Assembly (NCBI GenBank): GCA_021372865.1
Contig: JAJFTO010000020.1
Coordinates: forward strand, 85,313-149,312
Direction of reading: 5' to 3'
Source: Porphyromonadaceae bacterium
GTDB lineage: Bacteria; Bacteroidota; Bacteroidia; Bacteroidales; Dysgonomonadaceae
DNA length: 64,000 nucleotides
Part shown: piece by piece, positions 17,913-27,218 of the stretch
How positions within the stretch are numbered: the first letter of the stretch is position 1
Layout: each line of letters opens with the position of its first letter
Made by a program: the position numbers and the translations under genes
Notes under the pieces: model-generated
The model's input: only the letters and a program-made list of their open reading frames with translations
Database searches by the model: none
What the model was told of the DNA's origin: nothing

Positions 17913-20900
17913 CTATTCCTCATTTTTTGGCTTGGTAAACCTGAAGTTAAATAGATTTCTGAATGATTTCGCCTCTTTTGTGACCACCACCCCCACTCCC
18001 TGGGTTGTGGGATTCCGGCGGTAAAACCGTTCATTTGCCCTGTTGAAGGCACGTAGCATCAACCAGTTATTGATATCATACTCCATTTCAAACTCTCCCA
18101 TGAACGCCTGCTGACCGGCAAGCATACTATTGTCGCCATAACTCAAATTGGTGGTGATGCGCAGACGGTCGTTAAATAAACGCGTGGATACATCGAGTCC
18201 CATGCGTACATTTTCGAAGGTCCCGTCCACCGATTCCAGGTTGGTACTGACAGACCAGTTGTCTTTTAAAGCACTGGCAAAGAGAGCATCCAATCCGCGT
18301 GACAAGGTGTTGGAGGCCAACCTGGTGAATACCGACGACCCGAAGTTCAAATCGGGAGAACCTTCCGACGGTATGAAACTTCCTGTGGTAGCCAGATAGG
18401 CAAACTGCAAAATTTTGTTTTCCTCATTGTTGATGAAGCTGTTCACCCGTTGTTGGATGTCGCTGGAACTTTCCGGCAACTCTATGTCATACTGCAAATC
18501 CATGGCTTCGAGATTACCCCTGATCTGCAACAACGCATTTACCGGCACGCGTGTATTGGCCAGTTCTGTGGTAAAAGTGGGACTGAGTGCGGCCAGATCG
18601 GCCTTGACCGGAAGAAAGGCCGTGATATTGAACTGTGTGTTCATGGGATCTCCCTCCATGGTGAGCCTGCTTCCATCGCGAATATTAAAGTCGATGGTTC
18701 TCAGATTCTGCAGATTATAATGAAACTTCCCGCTGTTGATCACATAATCTCCGTACAAACGCACGGGAGGAGTGGACTTTGAGTTAAAGTTGACATTCAG
18801 CTCACCTTCACCACTCGCTTCAAGTGCATTGCCGGTGGTAGGATCCAGCAGTACCCCAGCTTTGAGTAGGGGATTCAGATTCAGGGTCAGGTTCATTACG
18901 ACGGGAATTCCCGACTTAGCCTGGGTGCTCATCTCCGTAAGTTCATTTTCCTTCTTGCGGAGGAAGGCCAACGTGTCCTCCTGCGGCGTGTTGATATAAA
19001 CCACGCCACTGTATTCGGTAGCCATGACTGTTTGTGGAATCATCACCATCACTTCCGACGGACTCTGAGTGGAGAGATTGCCATTGCCGAAGATTCCGTT
19101 TGGTGATCCGGTCACCTGCAGGTTACCCGATAAACGCAGGTTCCCGTAAACCATCAGGTCGGTGCGCTCCTCGTTGTTCAGCAGCATGAAATCGTTTAGG
19201 CGGACCGAGGCATTGTAAAACATTCTCCCAAAATTGCTGTGCGAAAGTTTCACATTCAGATTTGCCGTGTGATTATTCTGATCACGGATGACCAGGTTTT
19301 CCAGTCCCACGTTGTCCTTCTTTATCTCAATGGAGTCAGAGACATAGTAGGTTACATTGGTATAAGCCACCTTCATTACCCCCTCCTCTATTCCGAGCCA
19401 TCCTTCTGTTATCGGCTCAGACAATTTGCCGGTGATATGTATGTTTGAGTTTAAACGTCCGGTGAGCTGGCTGAAAATACTGGCAGTGAATGGTTGAACA
19501 GCATTCAGATCGAATTCATCGACAAGAAAGTTCACATCCATAGAGCGTTGGCTGTTGTCGCCAGTGGGGATAAATCCCTGAATAGCCAGGTTGCGTCTTC
19601 CCTTGTGGGTGAGGTAAGCATTCAGATCCAATCCGGAATAGAGATTATCCCAGTTTCCTTCAATATTCAGTGTACCAATGCTGTCGTTATTTACTGTGAT
19701 CTGATCGATACGAAGTTCCTCGGTACGTATCAATGGGTTGTCGAGTGCCTGCCTTATGTAAATATTTCCATTGATGGAACCGGCGAAGTTGGAGACGTTG
19801 AAAGCCGCAAGAATATTGGCCAGTTCGGTGTTATTGAAAAAAATACGGATGTTATCGGCTTCACTTCTGGAAGCAACACCATCGATCCCGAGGAGAAGCA
19901 TATCCTTTTCCCTCAATCCGAAGTCATGGATGGTGATCCGATCCTTACGGTAGGCGATGGTCGCATCGTTGAACCTTATTTCTTTGTCGTTGAACAGAAT
20001 AGTTGTGGGGTGAATACGTATGTCTGCACCAAGTGTTGCATCGGTTTGTCGCATGAATCCCGCCGTGACCAGGATCTCTCCGTTGGATTTTGTATTTGAT
20101 TGTCGCAAATCATATGAAAATACGTTTCTCACGGAATCTTCCGAGGCACTGCTATTCAGACGGGCATTGACAAACCCGTTGTTCTGCACCAGATAGGTAT
20201 TCACATCGAATTTCATGCCGGTGGAAATCCCGCTCTGCAAATCCGCTTTCGTCTCGCGCAAGTCATTGTTGCCCACCATGAGTCGCGGAATATGTGCTTT
20301 CAACTGAAAAGCCCCACCTTCCGTCATTTGTACATTTCCGGATAGGGTGGCCTGTTCCACGTTATAAAATGGCAGGGAAAAGGCATAAGAAATGTCTTCT
20401 GTATTTTTCAGCAATACTTTGAACCGGAAGTTGTTGATTCCTTGCCCTGGTTCTTCCTCCTTCGTCATGGGAATTACAGAAGGCAGGTGATGATGCAATG
20501 CCTTTTTCATTTCTTTTCCGATCGTGGAAAAATAATAATCACCTTGAATCTCCGCTTCCATGAATGACGACATGATCTGTATTTTTTTTCCATTTACAGA
20601 GTCTGCCAGAGCCTGAAGATAGATGGCTCCCGGATTATAGATAAAGTTGCTGTCGACCAACGAGATATTGTCGGCCACAAGCGTACCGGTCATATCATCG
20701 ATGGTGGCACCCGCCAGCTCAGCATCGATGCGGAGGCTTACAGAGGGATTCTTCCAGTGCGCCATCATCAGGAACGGCTTTAATTCAAGCCGTTCGATAT
20801 CTCCCTTTACCACAAAGCGCATCTGTTCACCAAAAGTGACATCTCCGTTCAGATCGAATCTGTTCCTTTCGGTATTGCTTTGGATGTTCGCGGTGACTTT

Positions 20901-22370
20901 ATTCTCACTGTTGTTAGTACTGTAGTGGCCAGTATAGTTCCCGTTAAAATTGAGATCCTGATAGTGATATCCGCGATAGATCACAGATTCAACGCTTCCG
21001 TCGGCTGTGACCGTTACTCCCTCATCTGCCACGATGGACACCTTTGCATTTGCACTCAATGTGGCATCGCCCACACCCGGTTCTTCGCCTATGATTTGAT
21101 CCACCTTCATATTGTCGGCGTACACAGGTCCCTCGAATTCCATTTGCTGGAATTTGTCTCTTATTCGTCCGGTACCGTGCAGTGAGACAGTACCCTGTTC
21201 TGTATCCACCGTGCCATCGTACCTGAAATTAGTGAGTTTCCCGCGTGCCTTCATCTGCAGACGGAGGTCGCCCAGGTTCAGCAGTTGTATGGGTGACTGG
21301 TAAATGAGTGCACCCACACGGATAAAATCCTGCAGATCTTCCTGTGAAACCGTCAACTGTCGGACATCGGCTTCCAGATCGCTGTTGTCGAGGTTGCTGT
21401 AATCGGATATCTTCCCGGAGAGATTGATTTTCGTATCGGAACCGTATTGAAACTCGAGTTTGTGAAGCGTTGCCTGCGGCAATTTTCCCTCTGCTTCTGT
21501 TTCAAAGGAGATGAGCTTGTCGAGGTGGGCAAATCGGGATGTAAAGAGTGAAATATCGTGTGGATCGACCCCCTCACTGCCGGCCTTCAGATAGAATTCC
21601 TTTGATTGCCTGTCATAGCGGGCATCGTTCACCTTGATTTTCGAATGGTTCAGTGTAACGGTCAGTTTATCGCTCGTAATTTGAGATCCATTGGCTTTTG
21701 CAGCAGCTTTCAGGTCATATAACGCAAGCCCGGCATATCGTTCCCAAAAGCTCAGCAGACTTATATCGGCTTGCATATCCTCCAAGCTCAGGAAATCGAG
21801 TTTTCCCTTAAAATTCAGATTGTGCACATCAAGATGTGAGGCATTGAACTGTCCCGGCGTTTGGGGTACGGTATCGATGTTGTATTGCAGCCGCCCGTTC
21901 ATCAGGATTACTTCGTTTGCCGTAATACGCCAGGCCGCTTTTTTCTTCACCACTGTGGTATCCTTTTCTTTGGCAAAAGCATCGATCAGAAACTGAAAGT
22001 TGAACGGATCTTGGGAAGACGCACGGTGTACGTTGGCTGCAAAGTTTTCCAGACTCACCTTCTCCACCGATACTTTGTTTCTAAGCAGATCCATGGCATG
22101 GATACGGACAGCCAGCCGGCCGATATATGCCAGGGTATCCTGGTGCTGATCTTCGAGATAGATTCCTCGTAGTTCGAGGGTATTGAACAGACGAAAGCGT
22201 ATGCCCTCGAGGGAAGCTTCGGTATTGATTATTGGTTTGACCTTTTCAAGTGCAAAGTCGGCAGCTCTCTTTTGCACGGCAGGGATGCTGAAGGTTATGA
22301 AAAGTATGATATTTAACAATATGATACTTCCCACGATGATAGCGAGTATGCGGGCAATTTTTGCGGCCAA
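17913..22370 (-). CDS. tamB: TamB-type inner membrane/periplasm-spanning protein
   Basis: The 1485-residue protein has one N-terminal membrane helix (ILAIIVGSIILLNIILFITF), a very long repetitive beta-strand-rich periplasmic region in the AsmA-like/bridge-like lipid-transfer style, and a C-terminal TamB (DUF490) domain (about 1110-1485) with VRLYGDYVINSGKFHYNLQ and LPESSSDIQQRVNSFINNEENK. The family bridges the periplasm and is proposed to carry phospholipid to the outer membrane or help assemble outer-membrane proteins with the TamA/TamL partner encoded 3 bases downstream. The length is usual for Bacteroidota TamB. Confidence 0.93.
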   Translation of the reverse strand: MAAKIARILAIIVGSIILLNIILFITFSIPAVQKRAADFALEKVKPIINTEASLEGIRFRLFNTLELRGIYLEDQHQDTLAYIGRLAVRIHAMDLLRNKVSVEKVSLENFAANVHRASSQDPFNFQFLIDAFAKEKDTTVVKKKAAWRITANEVILMNGRLQYNIDTVPQTPGQFNASHLDVHNLNFKGKLDFLSLEDMQADISLLSFWERYAGLALYDLKAAAKANGSQITSDKLTVTLNHSKIKVNDARYDRQSKEFYLKAGSEGVDPHDISLFTSRFAHLDKLISFETEAEGKLPQATLHKLEFQYGSDTKINLSGKISDYSNLDNSDLEADVRQLTVSQEDLQDFIRVGALIYQSPIQLLNLGDLRLQMKARGKLTNFRYDGTVDTEQGTVSLHGTGRIRDKFQQMEFEGPVYADNMKVDQIIGEEPGVGDATLSANAKVSIVADEGVTVTADGSVESVIYRGYHYQDLNFNGNYTGHYSTNNSENKVTANIQSNTERNRFDLNGDVTFGEQMRFVVKGDIERLELKPFLMMAHWKNPSVSLRIDAELAGATIDDMTGTLVADNISLVDSNFIYNPGAIYLQALADSVNGKKIQIMSSFMEAEIQGDYYFSTIGKEMKKALHHHLPSVIPMTKEEEPGQGINNFRFKVLLKNTEDISYAFSLPFYNVEQATLSGNVQMTEGGAFQLKAHIPRLMVGNNDLRETKADLQSGISTGMKFDVNTYLVQNNGFVNARLNSSASEDSVRNVFSYDLRQSNTKSNGEILVTAGFMRQTDATLGADIRIHPTTILFNDKEIRFNDATIAYRKDRITIHDFGLREKDMLLLGIDGVASRSEADNIRIFFNNTELANILAAFNVSNFAGSINGNIYIRQALDNPLIRTEELRIDQITVNNDSIGTLNIEGNWDNLYSGLDLNAYLTHKGRRNLAIQGFIPTGDNSQRSMDVNFLVDEFDLNAVQPFTASIFSQLTGRLNSNIHITGKLSEPITEGWLGIEEGVMKVAYTNVTYYVSDSIEIKKDNVGLENLVIRDQNNHTANLNVKLSHSNFGRMFYNASVRLNDFMLLNNEERTDLMVYGNLRLSGNLQVTGSPNGIFGNGNLSTQSPSEVMVMIPQTVMATEYSGVVYINTPQEDTLAFLRKKENELTEMSTQAKSGIPVVMNLTLNLNPLLKAGVLLDPTTGNALEASGEGELNVNFNSKSTPPVRLYGDYVINSGKFHYNLQNLRTIDFNIRDGSRLTMEGDPMNTQFNITAFLPVKADLAALSPTFTTELANTRVPVNALLQIRGNLEAMDLQYDIELPESSSDIQQRVNSFINNEENKILQFAYLATTGSFIPSEGSPDLNFGSSVFTRLASNTLSRGLDALFASALKDNWSVSTNLESVDGTFENVRMGLDVSTRLFNDRLRITTNLSYGDNSMLAGQQAFMGEFEMEYDINNWLMLRAFNRANERFYRRNPTTQGVGVVVTKEAKSFRNLFNFRFTKPKNEE

Positions 22371-22476
22371 TTTAATGAATCAAAACAAGTAAATGATCTT
22401 GACTTTTCAACAATGCAATATTACTAAAAAAGGAGGAAAGGCTCGGTCTGAGCGACCATTTTAACCAAAAAAAAGG

Positions 22477-23712
22477 TTATTTGGGCTTTTTCCACAATAA
22501 CGAACTGTCTCCATAACTCAGGAACCGGTAATCGTGATGCAGCGCATAATCATATATTTTTTCCCAGTCGTCACCCACAAAGGCAGCAATGAGTAACAAC
22601 AATGTACTCTGCGGTTGATGGAAATTTGTAATGATTGCATCGGCATAATGAAATCTATAACCCGGTACTATGATAATCTGTGTGTCGGCAATCAGCCGGT
22701 CTTGTCCCTGTCGGTTGAGATAACTAAGAATCTGCTGAAGTGCCTGCGTGGGTGAAACAGAGTCGCCAGTATCATCGTAAGGTTCCCACTGTTTCACGTT
22801 CAGTTCCTGTGCAGAGGTTTCAGGGCGGAGGTACAGTTTTCTCCCGATGTAATACAGGCTCTCCACGGTACGCAGAGAAGTGGTACCCACTACGATCAGT
22901 TTGCCTTGATTATTCAGCAGTTTTTCTATTGTTTCCCGCTCCACGATGATAAACTCGGTATGCATGGTATGCCCGGCGATTGTATTTGATTTCACGGGTC
23001 GGAAGGTGCCTGCTCCCACGTGCAGCGTCACTTCGGCAGTAGCGATACCCTTTTGGTGAAGCTGCCCCATCACATCGGGCGTAAAGTGAAGTCCTGCGGT
23101 GGGTGCGGCTACCGAGCCTTCAATACGGGAATAAACGGTTTGATATGTTTCATCGTCCCTGGCGTCGGCTGAACGATTGAGATAGGGAGGGATGGGAAGT
23201 TTGCCGGCAAGCTCAAGCAACTCAGAGAAGGAAAGTCCGGCCTGATCCCATGAAAATTGAATCACCCACTCTCCGCCGTTTGCATCCTTCTTCTCTGCCT
23301 TCAATGTAACCACGCCCTCATCACAGGGTACCTCCATAAACAACGGTTCTTCCTTCCACTTCTTGGCGTTGCCAATCATGCAACTCCATGCACATTGCTG
23401 CCGCTGTTGAAAGTTTAGTGCATAATCTGCAGGCGCATGAGGGGATAGACAAAATATCTCTATCTGTGCTCCTGTTTCCTTTTGGAATAACAAACGGGCA
23501 TGGATCACACGGGTGTTGTTAAAAAGAAGGAGGCTTTCCTCAGGCAGCAATGTGGGCAACTCGCTGAATGTATAGGAATACAACAGTCCGTCACTGTATT
23601 GTAACAGTTTCGACCCGTCTCTTTGAGAAAGAGGATATTTTGCAATTTTATCGTCGGGGAGATGATAATTAAAACGGGATATCTGCAACGCCCCAATCTG
23701 GTCCTTTTTCAT
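22477..23712 (-). CDS. queA: S-adenosylmethionine:tRNA ribosyltransferase-isomerase
   Basis: The 411-residue enzyme makes epoxyqueuosine at the tRNA wobble position by transferring the ribosyl group of SAM to preQ1-tRNA. QueA signatures are visible: ESLLLFNNTRVIHARL near the N-terminus, PTAGLHFTPD, VTLHVGAGTFRPV, VGTTSLRTVESL and YRFHYADAIITNFHQPQS. It is upstream of tamB on the same strand with a gap of about 105 bases, so co-transcription is possible but not shown. Confidence 0.96.
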   Translation of the reverse strand: MKKDQIGALQISRFNYHLPDDKIAKYPLSQRDGSKLLQYSDGLLYSYTFSELPTLLPEESLLLFNNTRVIHARLLFQKETGAQIEIFCLSPHAPADYALNFQQRQQCAWSCMIGNAKKWKEEPLFMEVPCDEGVVTLKAEKKDANGGEWVIQFSWDQAGLSFSELLELAGKLPIPPYLNRSADARDDETYQTVYSRIEGSVAAPTAGLHFTPDVMGQLHQKGIATAEVTLHVGAGTFRPVKSNTIAGHTMHTEFIIVERETIEKLLNNQGKLIVVGTTSLRTVESLYYIGRKLYLRPETSAQELNVKQWEPYDDTGDSVSPTQALQQILSYLNRQGQDRLIADTQIIIVPGYRFHYADAIITNFHQPQSTLLLLIAAFVGDDWEKIYDYALHHDYRFLSYGDSSLLWKKPK

Positions 23713-23824
23713 TTTTTACAATCGAAAAACTATTTTTCGTAGTTATTAATGTATTTATTCCGCAAAAATAGTCAACTTTGCAACAGGTAACAAAAATAAA
23801 AATACTGAAAAGAGACCCGAAAGC

Positions 23825-24895
23825 ATGAAGAAATTGGAGACAGGTGACAAAGTACGTTTTCTGAATACAGTGGGGGGAGGCGTTATAAAAGGCTTCCTCA
23901 ACAAACAACTGGTGATTGTGGAGGACGAGCATGGATTTGAGGTTCCCATACTTATTTCTGAATGCGTGGTGGTAGAATCTGCCGGAAATGAGAAGCTGGG
24001 ACATACTCCCGAAAACAAAGAGACGGTGGCCGAGAAAGATCACGCGCCTTCCCTGCCCGAAGTAAAAGTGAGTGCTCACGACACAGTGCAGGAAACATCC
24101 GAAGGGGAAGAGATCACAGCCTGCCTTGCCTTCCTGCCCACAGATGTAAAAAACCTCTCGACTTCCACTTACGAATGTTATTTCGTGAACGACAGCAACT
24201 ACTATTTGTTTTTCAATTACATGAGTCGTGAAAACAATTCATGGAAAAGTCGCTACAGCGGTTCCATCGAGCCAAACACCAAGATTTTCCTGGAAGAATT
24301 TGATAAAACAACACTCAATGAAATTGAAAAAGTGTCTGTCCAGTTTATCGCTTTCAAGCACCAGAAACCTTTCCGTTTCAAGAATCCCTGTTCCGTGGAA
24401 TTGCGCATTGATACAGTAAAATTTTACAAGTTACACAGTTTCAGGGAAAACGACTACTTCGAGGATGATGCGCTACTCTATTTTATCATGCAGAATGATG
24501 TTCCCGAAAGGGAGATGCTTGTTTCAGCAGGCGATCTGGAGCGTGCCATCAGAGAAAAGAAATCCGGTGAAAGTCGTCCACGCATTCAACGGATCGAAAA
24601 AAAAGAGAAAGATCAGCCGATTGAAATCGACCTGCATGCCGGTGCATTACTCGATACCACTGCAGGAATGAACAATGCTGATCTGTTGGAGTACCAGTTA
24701 AGAAAATTTAATGAGGTGATGACCAGCCATATCAATAATAAAAACAAAAAAATTGTATTTATTCATGGCAAAGGTGACGGAGTATTAAAGAATGCCATCC
24801 TGAAAGAATTGAAAACCAAATATCCCAAATGTTATTTTCAAGACGCCTCCTTTCAGGAATACGGCTATGGGGCGACCATGGTAACAATAAAGTAA
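23825..24895 (+). CDS. DUF2027 and Smr domain protein
   Basis: The 356-residue protein has an N-terminal DUF2027-type region (KLETGDKVRFLNTVGGGVI, a small beta-barrel resembling the end of MutS2), a middle beta-sandwich (about 95-230), and a C-terminal Smr domain (about 265-356) with EIDLHAG, FNEVMTSHINN and IVFIHGKGDGVLKNAI. Smr domains cleave or bind nucleic acids (the DLHG/HGxG motif is DLHA/HGKGDG here). Conserved across Bacteroidales; the exact role is unknown. It is followed after 9 bases by a lipoprotein gene. Confidence 0.9.
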   Translation: MKKLETGDKVRFLNTVGGGVIKGFLNKQLVIVEDEHGFEVPILISECVVVESAGNEKLGHTPENKETVAEKDHAPSLPEVKVSAHDTVQETSEGEEITACLAFLPTDVKNLSTSTYECYFVNDSNYYLFFNYMSRENNSWKSRYSGSIEPNTKIFLEEFDKTTLNEIEKVSVQFIAFKHQKPFRFKNPCSVELRIDTVKFYKLHSFRENDYFEDDALLYFIMQNDVPEREMLVSAGDLERAIREKKSGESRPRIQRIEKKEKDQPIEIDLHAGALLDTTAGMNNADLLEYQLRKFNEVMTSHINNKNKKIVFIHGKGDGVLKNAILKELKTKYPKCYFQDASFQEYGYGATMVTIK

Positions 24896-24904
24896 AGACT
24901 TATT

Positions 24905-25498
24905 ATGATGAAGAGAAATATTACAATCCTCATTGCGGCTGTCATACTTACAGGCTGCAGCGTTATGAACCAGATCGGTGGCGCCATTCAGCTCTCTCAG
25001 AGTGAATACAAGTATCACTCCCTGAATAATATTCTGCTGGCAGGTATTAACCTGGGGGATGCATCCAGCATCTCTGTCTCTAATCTGGCTTCGATAGCCA
25101 CAGTGTTGGCCAGAGGTTCCTCGATGCAGTCCATTCCTTTCAGCATGACCCTTAATATGGATGTGACCAATCCAAACAGCTCCGCCGCATTTCTCGATGC
25201 CCTTGATTACGCCATTCAAATCAATGACATGGAATTTGTGCAAGGAAAAATGGATATTCCCATCCGCATTGAGCCTGGAGAAACGAAGGTCGTGGGCATC
25301 CCCGTCAGTGTGGATCTGAAAAGTCTGATGAACCGTTATTCGCAGGAAAGGTTAACCAATGAAATGAGTGCCTTCCTGGGGATTACCCCCAACGAGACGT
25401 CTGTATCGGTAAAATTATGGCCAAAATTCAGCGTGGGTGGTACACTTGTAAAGGTGCCTGCTGCAATTCCTGTAGTTTTCAAGTTCGGGGGAAAATGA
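24905..25498 (+). CDS. LEA14/WHy-like lipoprotein
   Basis: The 197-residue protein begins with a lipoprotein signal (ITILIAAVILTGC; Cys at about 19) and continues with a single LEA type 2-like beta-sandwich (SMTLNMDVTNPNSSAAFLDAL, DMEFVQGKMDIPIRIEPGET, IPVSVDLKSLM). Two ATG codons in a row occur at the start; the first is used here. Probably a membrane-anchored periplasmic protein of unknown function, co-transcribed with the DUF2027/Smr gene. Confidence 0.75.
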   Translation: MMKRNITILIAAVILTGCSVMNQIGGAIQLSQSEYKYHSLNNILLAGINLGDASSISVSNLASIATVLARGSSMQSIPFSMTLNMDVTNPNSSAAFLDALDYAIQINDMEFVQGKMDIPIRIEPGETKVVGIPVSVDLKSLMNRYSQERLTNEMSAFLGITPNETSVSVKLWPKFSVGGTLVKVPAAIPVVFKFGGK

Positions 25499-25514
25499 TG
25501 CCTGACGAGGGTTT

Positions 25515-26249
25515 TCACACCTCTTCGAACACGATGCGTGCCCGGCAAACAGTGCCTTTCCCATGTGTTTCAATCTGAAATGCATAGTCGGCCTGCCCCT
25601 TTAACTGGCGATAGACCTCTCCCGAATCGTCAAAAGTAAGTTCTTTCAGAAAGTTGATCTCAAACCGGCGGATATGATGCTTCCGGTAAAAATCGGGCGT
25701 AAAACAATCGGACAACCATTCTACATAGTGGAGGCTGTTGGCATGATTATTTACATCGATATCACTATATTTCACCCGAAAACTATTTGCTACCTCTCCC
25801 GACACGTTGGGAATACGTCCTGGTTCCCCGAGGGGAGTACTTTCCGGCAAGATGAATTGACGCATGCCAGGGAGCGTGTCAAGCAGCACACTACGCCGTG
25901 TACGCATATCCATTACCGCCCAGGAAGAAGCTGCGTGCCCGATGATAAGGTCTGCGCCGTCGTATATCCTGAAATTGCGCGTCGTGAAAGCAGTGCCAAT
26001 ATGCTCGATCCAGGTCTCAATGGTCAGGGAATCGTTTTCGGTAGGCATTCTTTGCATGTCGATCACCAGACGTGACAAAACCCAGGTAAAACAGTCACTT
26101 TGCAGCTCCAGCAAGCCAAAACCATTCTCATCGGCATTCTTTCCGGCAGTAATCAGAATAAAGTTAGTAAGCGAAACCAGCGAAACCCTTCTGCGAAAAT
26201 CTATGTCCTGTGCCTCTATATCGTAACTGTATTTTTTCTTTGCTGTCAT
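25515..26249 (-). CDS. Acyl-ACP thioesterase
   Basis: The 244-residue double hotdog-fold enzyme of the plant-FatA/B-like family (PF01643) releases fatty acids from acyl carrier protein. The first hotdog starts YDIEAQDIDFRRRVSLVSLTNF. The second has YSDIDVNNHANSLHYVEWL, holding the catalytic Asn/His (NNHAN) typical of the family. It is convergent with the LEA14-like gene. A TACTTTTG element at 26276-26269 probably serves as its promoter. Confidence 0.9.
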   Translation of the reverse strand: MTAKKKYSYDIEAQDIDFRRRVSLVSLTNFILITAGKNADENGFGLLELQSDCFTWVLSRLVIDMQRMPTENDSLTIETWIEHIGTAFTTRNFRIYDGADLIIGHAASSWAVMDMRTRRSVLLDTLPGMRQFILPESTPLGEPGRIPNVSGEVANSFRVKYSDIDVNNHANSLHYVEWLSDCFTPDFYRKHHIRRFEINFLKELTFDDSGEVYRQLKGQADYAFQIETHGKGTVCRARIVFEEV

Positions 26250-26268
26250 CGTTCCAAATTATGAACCG

Positions 26269-26276
26269 CAAAAGTA
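26269..26276 (-). promoter_or_regulatory. Putative -7 element (TACTTTTG) of the thioesterase gene
   Basis: Matches TAnnTTTG 20 bases upstream of the thioesterase ATG. No clear -33 TTG is seen. Confidence 0.5.
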
Positions 26277-26312
26277 CAAAATAAAAGCCTTTTACGGGAC
26301 AGAATTTATACC

Positions 26313-26320
26313 TATCTTTG
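26313..26320 (+). promoter_or_regulatory. Putative -7 element (TATCTTTG) upstream of a structured block
   Basis: Perfect TAnnTTTG match 230 bases or more before ruvA and just before the GC-richer block at 26330-26440. It would start a transcript near 26327. Confidence 0.5.
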
Positions 26321-26326
26321 TTTATA

Positions 26327-26440
26327 CAGTGATGCGGAAAGATTTGTGGTCACCCTCTACGGGAGTCTGGCCGCCAAGGCCATCGCTCTACAAGGAAACG
26401 GGTGAAGGTGGACTGGCCAAAGGACATAATTTTTAATAAA
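26327..26440 (+). ncRNA. Candidate small structured RNA or long leader upstream of ruvA
   Basis: This ~110-base block in the 318-base gap between the thioesterase gene and ruvA is GC-richer than its flanks and is preceded by a -7 element. It contains TCACCC (26349-26354) complementary to GGGTGA (26399-26404), an inner TGGCC-GCCAA-GGCCA hairpin, and a repeated module (CTCTAC...ACGGG...CTGGCC appears twice). It is followed by a weak T-rich end (AATTTTT). It matches no RNA family I recognise. It may be an sRNA, or a leader. The rest of the gap is AT-rich without a visible gene. Confidence 0.3.
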
Positions 26441-26567
26441 AAAAGATCAGATATACTTTTTTCCGGTTTTTACCGTTATAAATACGGTATTACGTAATCA
26501 ACACCCTGCCGTTTTTACTGTGTAAAATAAAACACCACCGGTAGACGGCGAATTGAATACTTCAGAT

Positions 26568-27158
26568 ATGATAGACTATATTAAGGGAGATGTGGCAGAA
26601 CTGACTCCGGCAAATGTCACGATTGAGTGCGGAGGCGTCGGTTATCAGATGAATATCTCGCTCAACACCTATGGAGCCCTCAACAACAAGCAGTCGGTAA
26701 AACTTTATGTGCATGAAGTAATCCGCGAAGATGCATATATTTTGTTCGGCTTCATGGACAAACACGAGCGGGAACTTTTTCTGCTACTGATCAGTGTATC
26801 GGGTGTAGGTCCCGGTACCGCGCGGGTCATCCTCTCCTCCCTCAGTGCCAAAGAGCTGGAGAATGTGATTGCCACGGAGAATGTCACCGTGCTACAGTCG
26901 GTGAAAGGCATCGGTGCAAAAACAGCACAAAGAATCATTGTAGACCTGAAAGACAAGATCAAGTTTACCGACGAGAGCGGAACCATACAATTGCCGGCCA
27001 AAGCCGATCTGTCTGAAACAGGTCATGCCGCCGTCTCCGCGCTGGTGATGCTCGGTTTTGTACAGACAGCCTCACAAAAGGTGGTATCAAAAATAATTAG
27101 GGAATCACCCTCCATGCCGGTTGAGGGTGTCATTAAAGAAGCATTGAAGAGATTATAA
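26568..27158 (+). CDS. ruvA: Holliday junction branch migration protein RuvA
   Basis: The 196-residue protein begins [12 protein letters not shown], the usual RuvA start; an upstream TTG is ignored. It has an N-terminal OB fold, two helix-hairpin-helix motifs ([17 protein letters not shown] and [19 protein letters not shown]), and a C-terminal domain III that contacts RuvB. RuvA tetramers hold the Holliday junction while RuvB drives branch migration. It lies upstream of sprA, the common Bacteroidota arrangement. Confidence 0.97.
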   Translation: MIDYIKGDVAELTPANVTIECGGVGYQMNISLNTYGALNNKQSVKLYVHEVIREDAYILFGFMDKHERELFLLLISVSGVGPGTARVILSSLSAKELENVIATENVTVLQSVKGIGAKTAQRIIVDLKDKIKFTDESGTIQLPAKADLSETGHAAVSALVMLGFVQTASQKVVSKIIRESPSMPVEGVIKEALKRL

Positions 27159-27218
27159 ACAGCGGTCTGGTTACGTAATACGTTTTTTTGGATAAAAAAT
27201 CGTATAGCTGTTGTCTCT

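Noticed and set aside
19494..20099. A 201-codon open frame on the plus strand
   Set aside because: Antisense to tamB; no domain or start context supports it.
26332..26436. A short open frame (35 codons, ATG at 26332) before ruvA
   Set aside because: No family features, Pro/Trp-rich reading and no extension; a structured RNA or leader explains the GC-rich block as well.
26327..26440. SRP 4.5S RNA, tmRNA, RNase P, TPP, cobalamin, glycine or ZTP riboswitch
   Set aside because: The conserved cores of these RNAs (for example GGAAGCAGCC-like SRP loop or CTGAGA TPP core) are not present.
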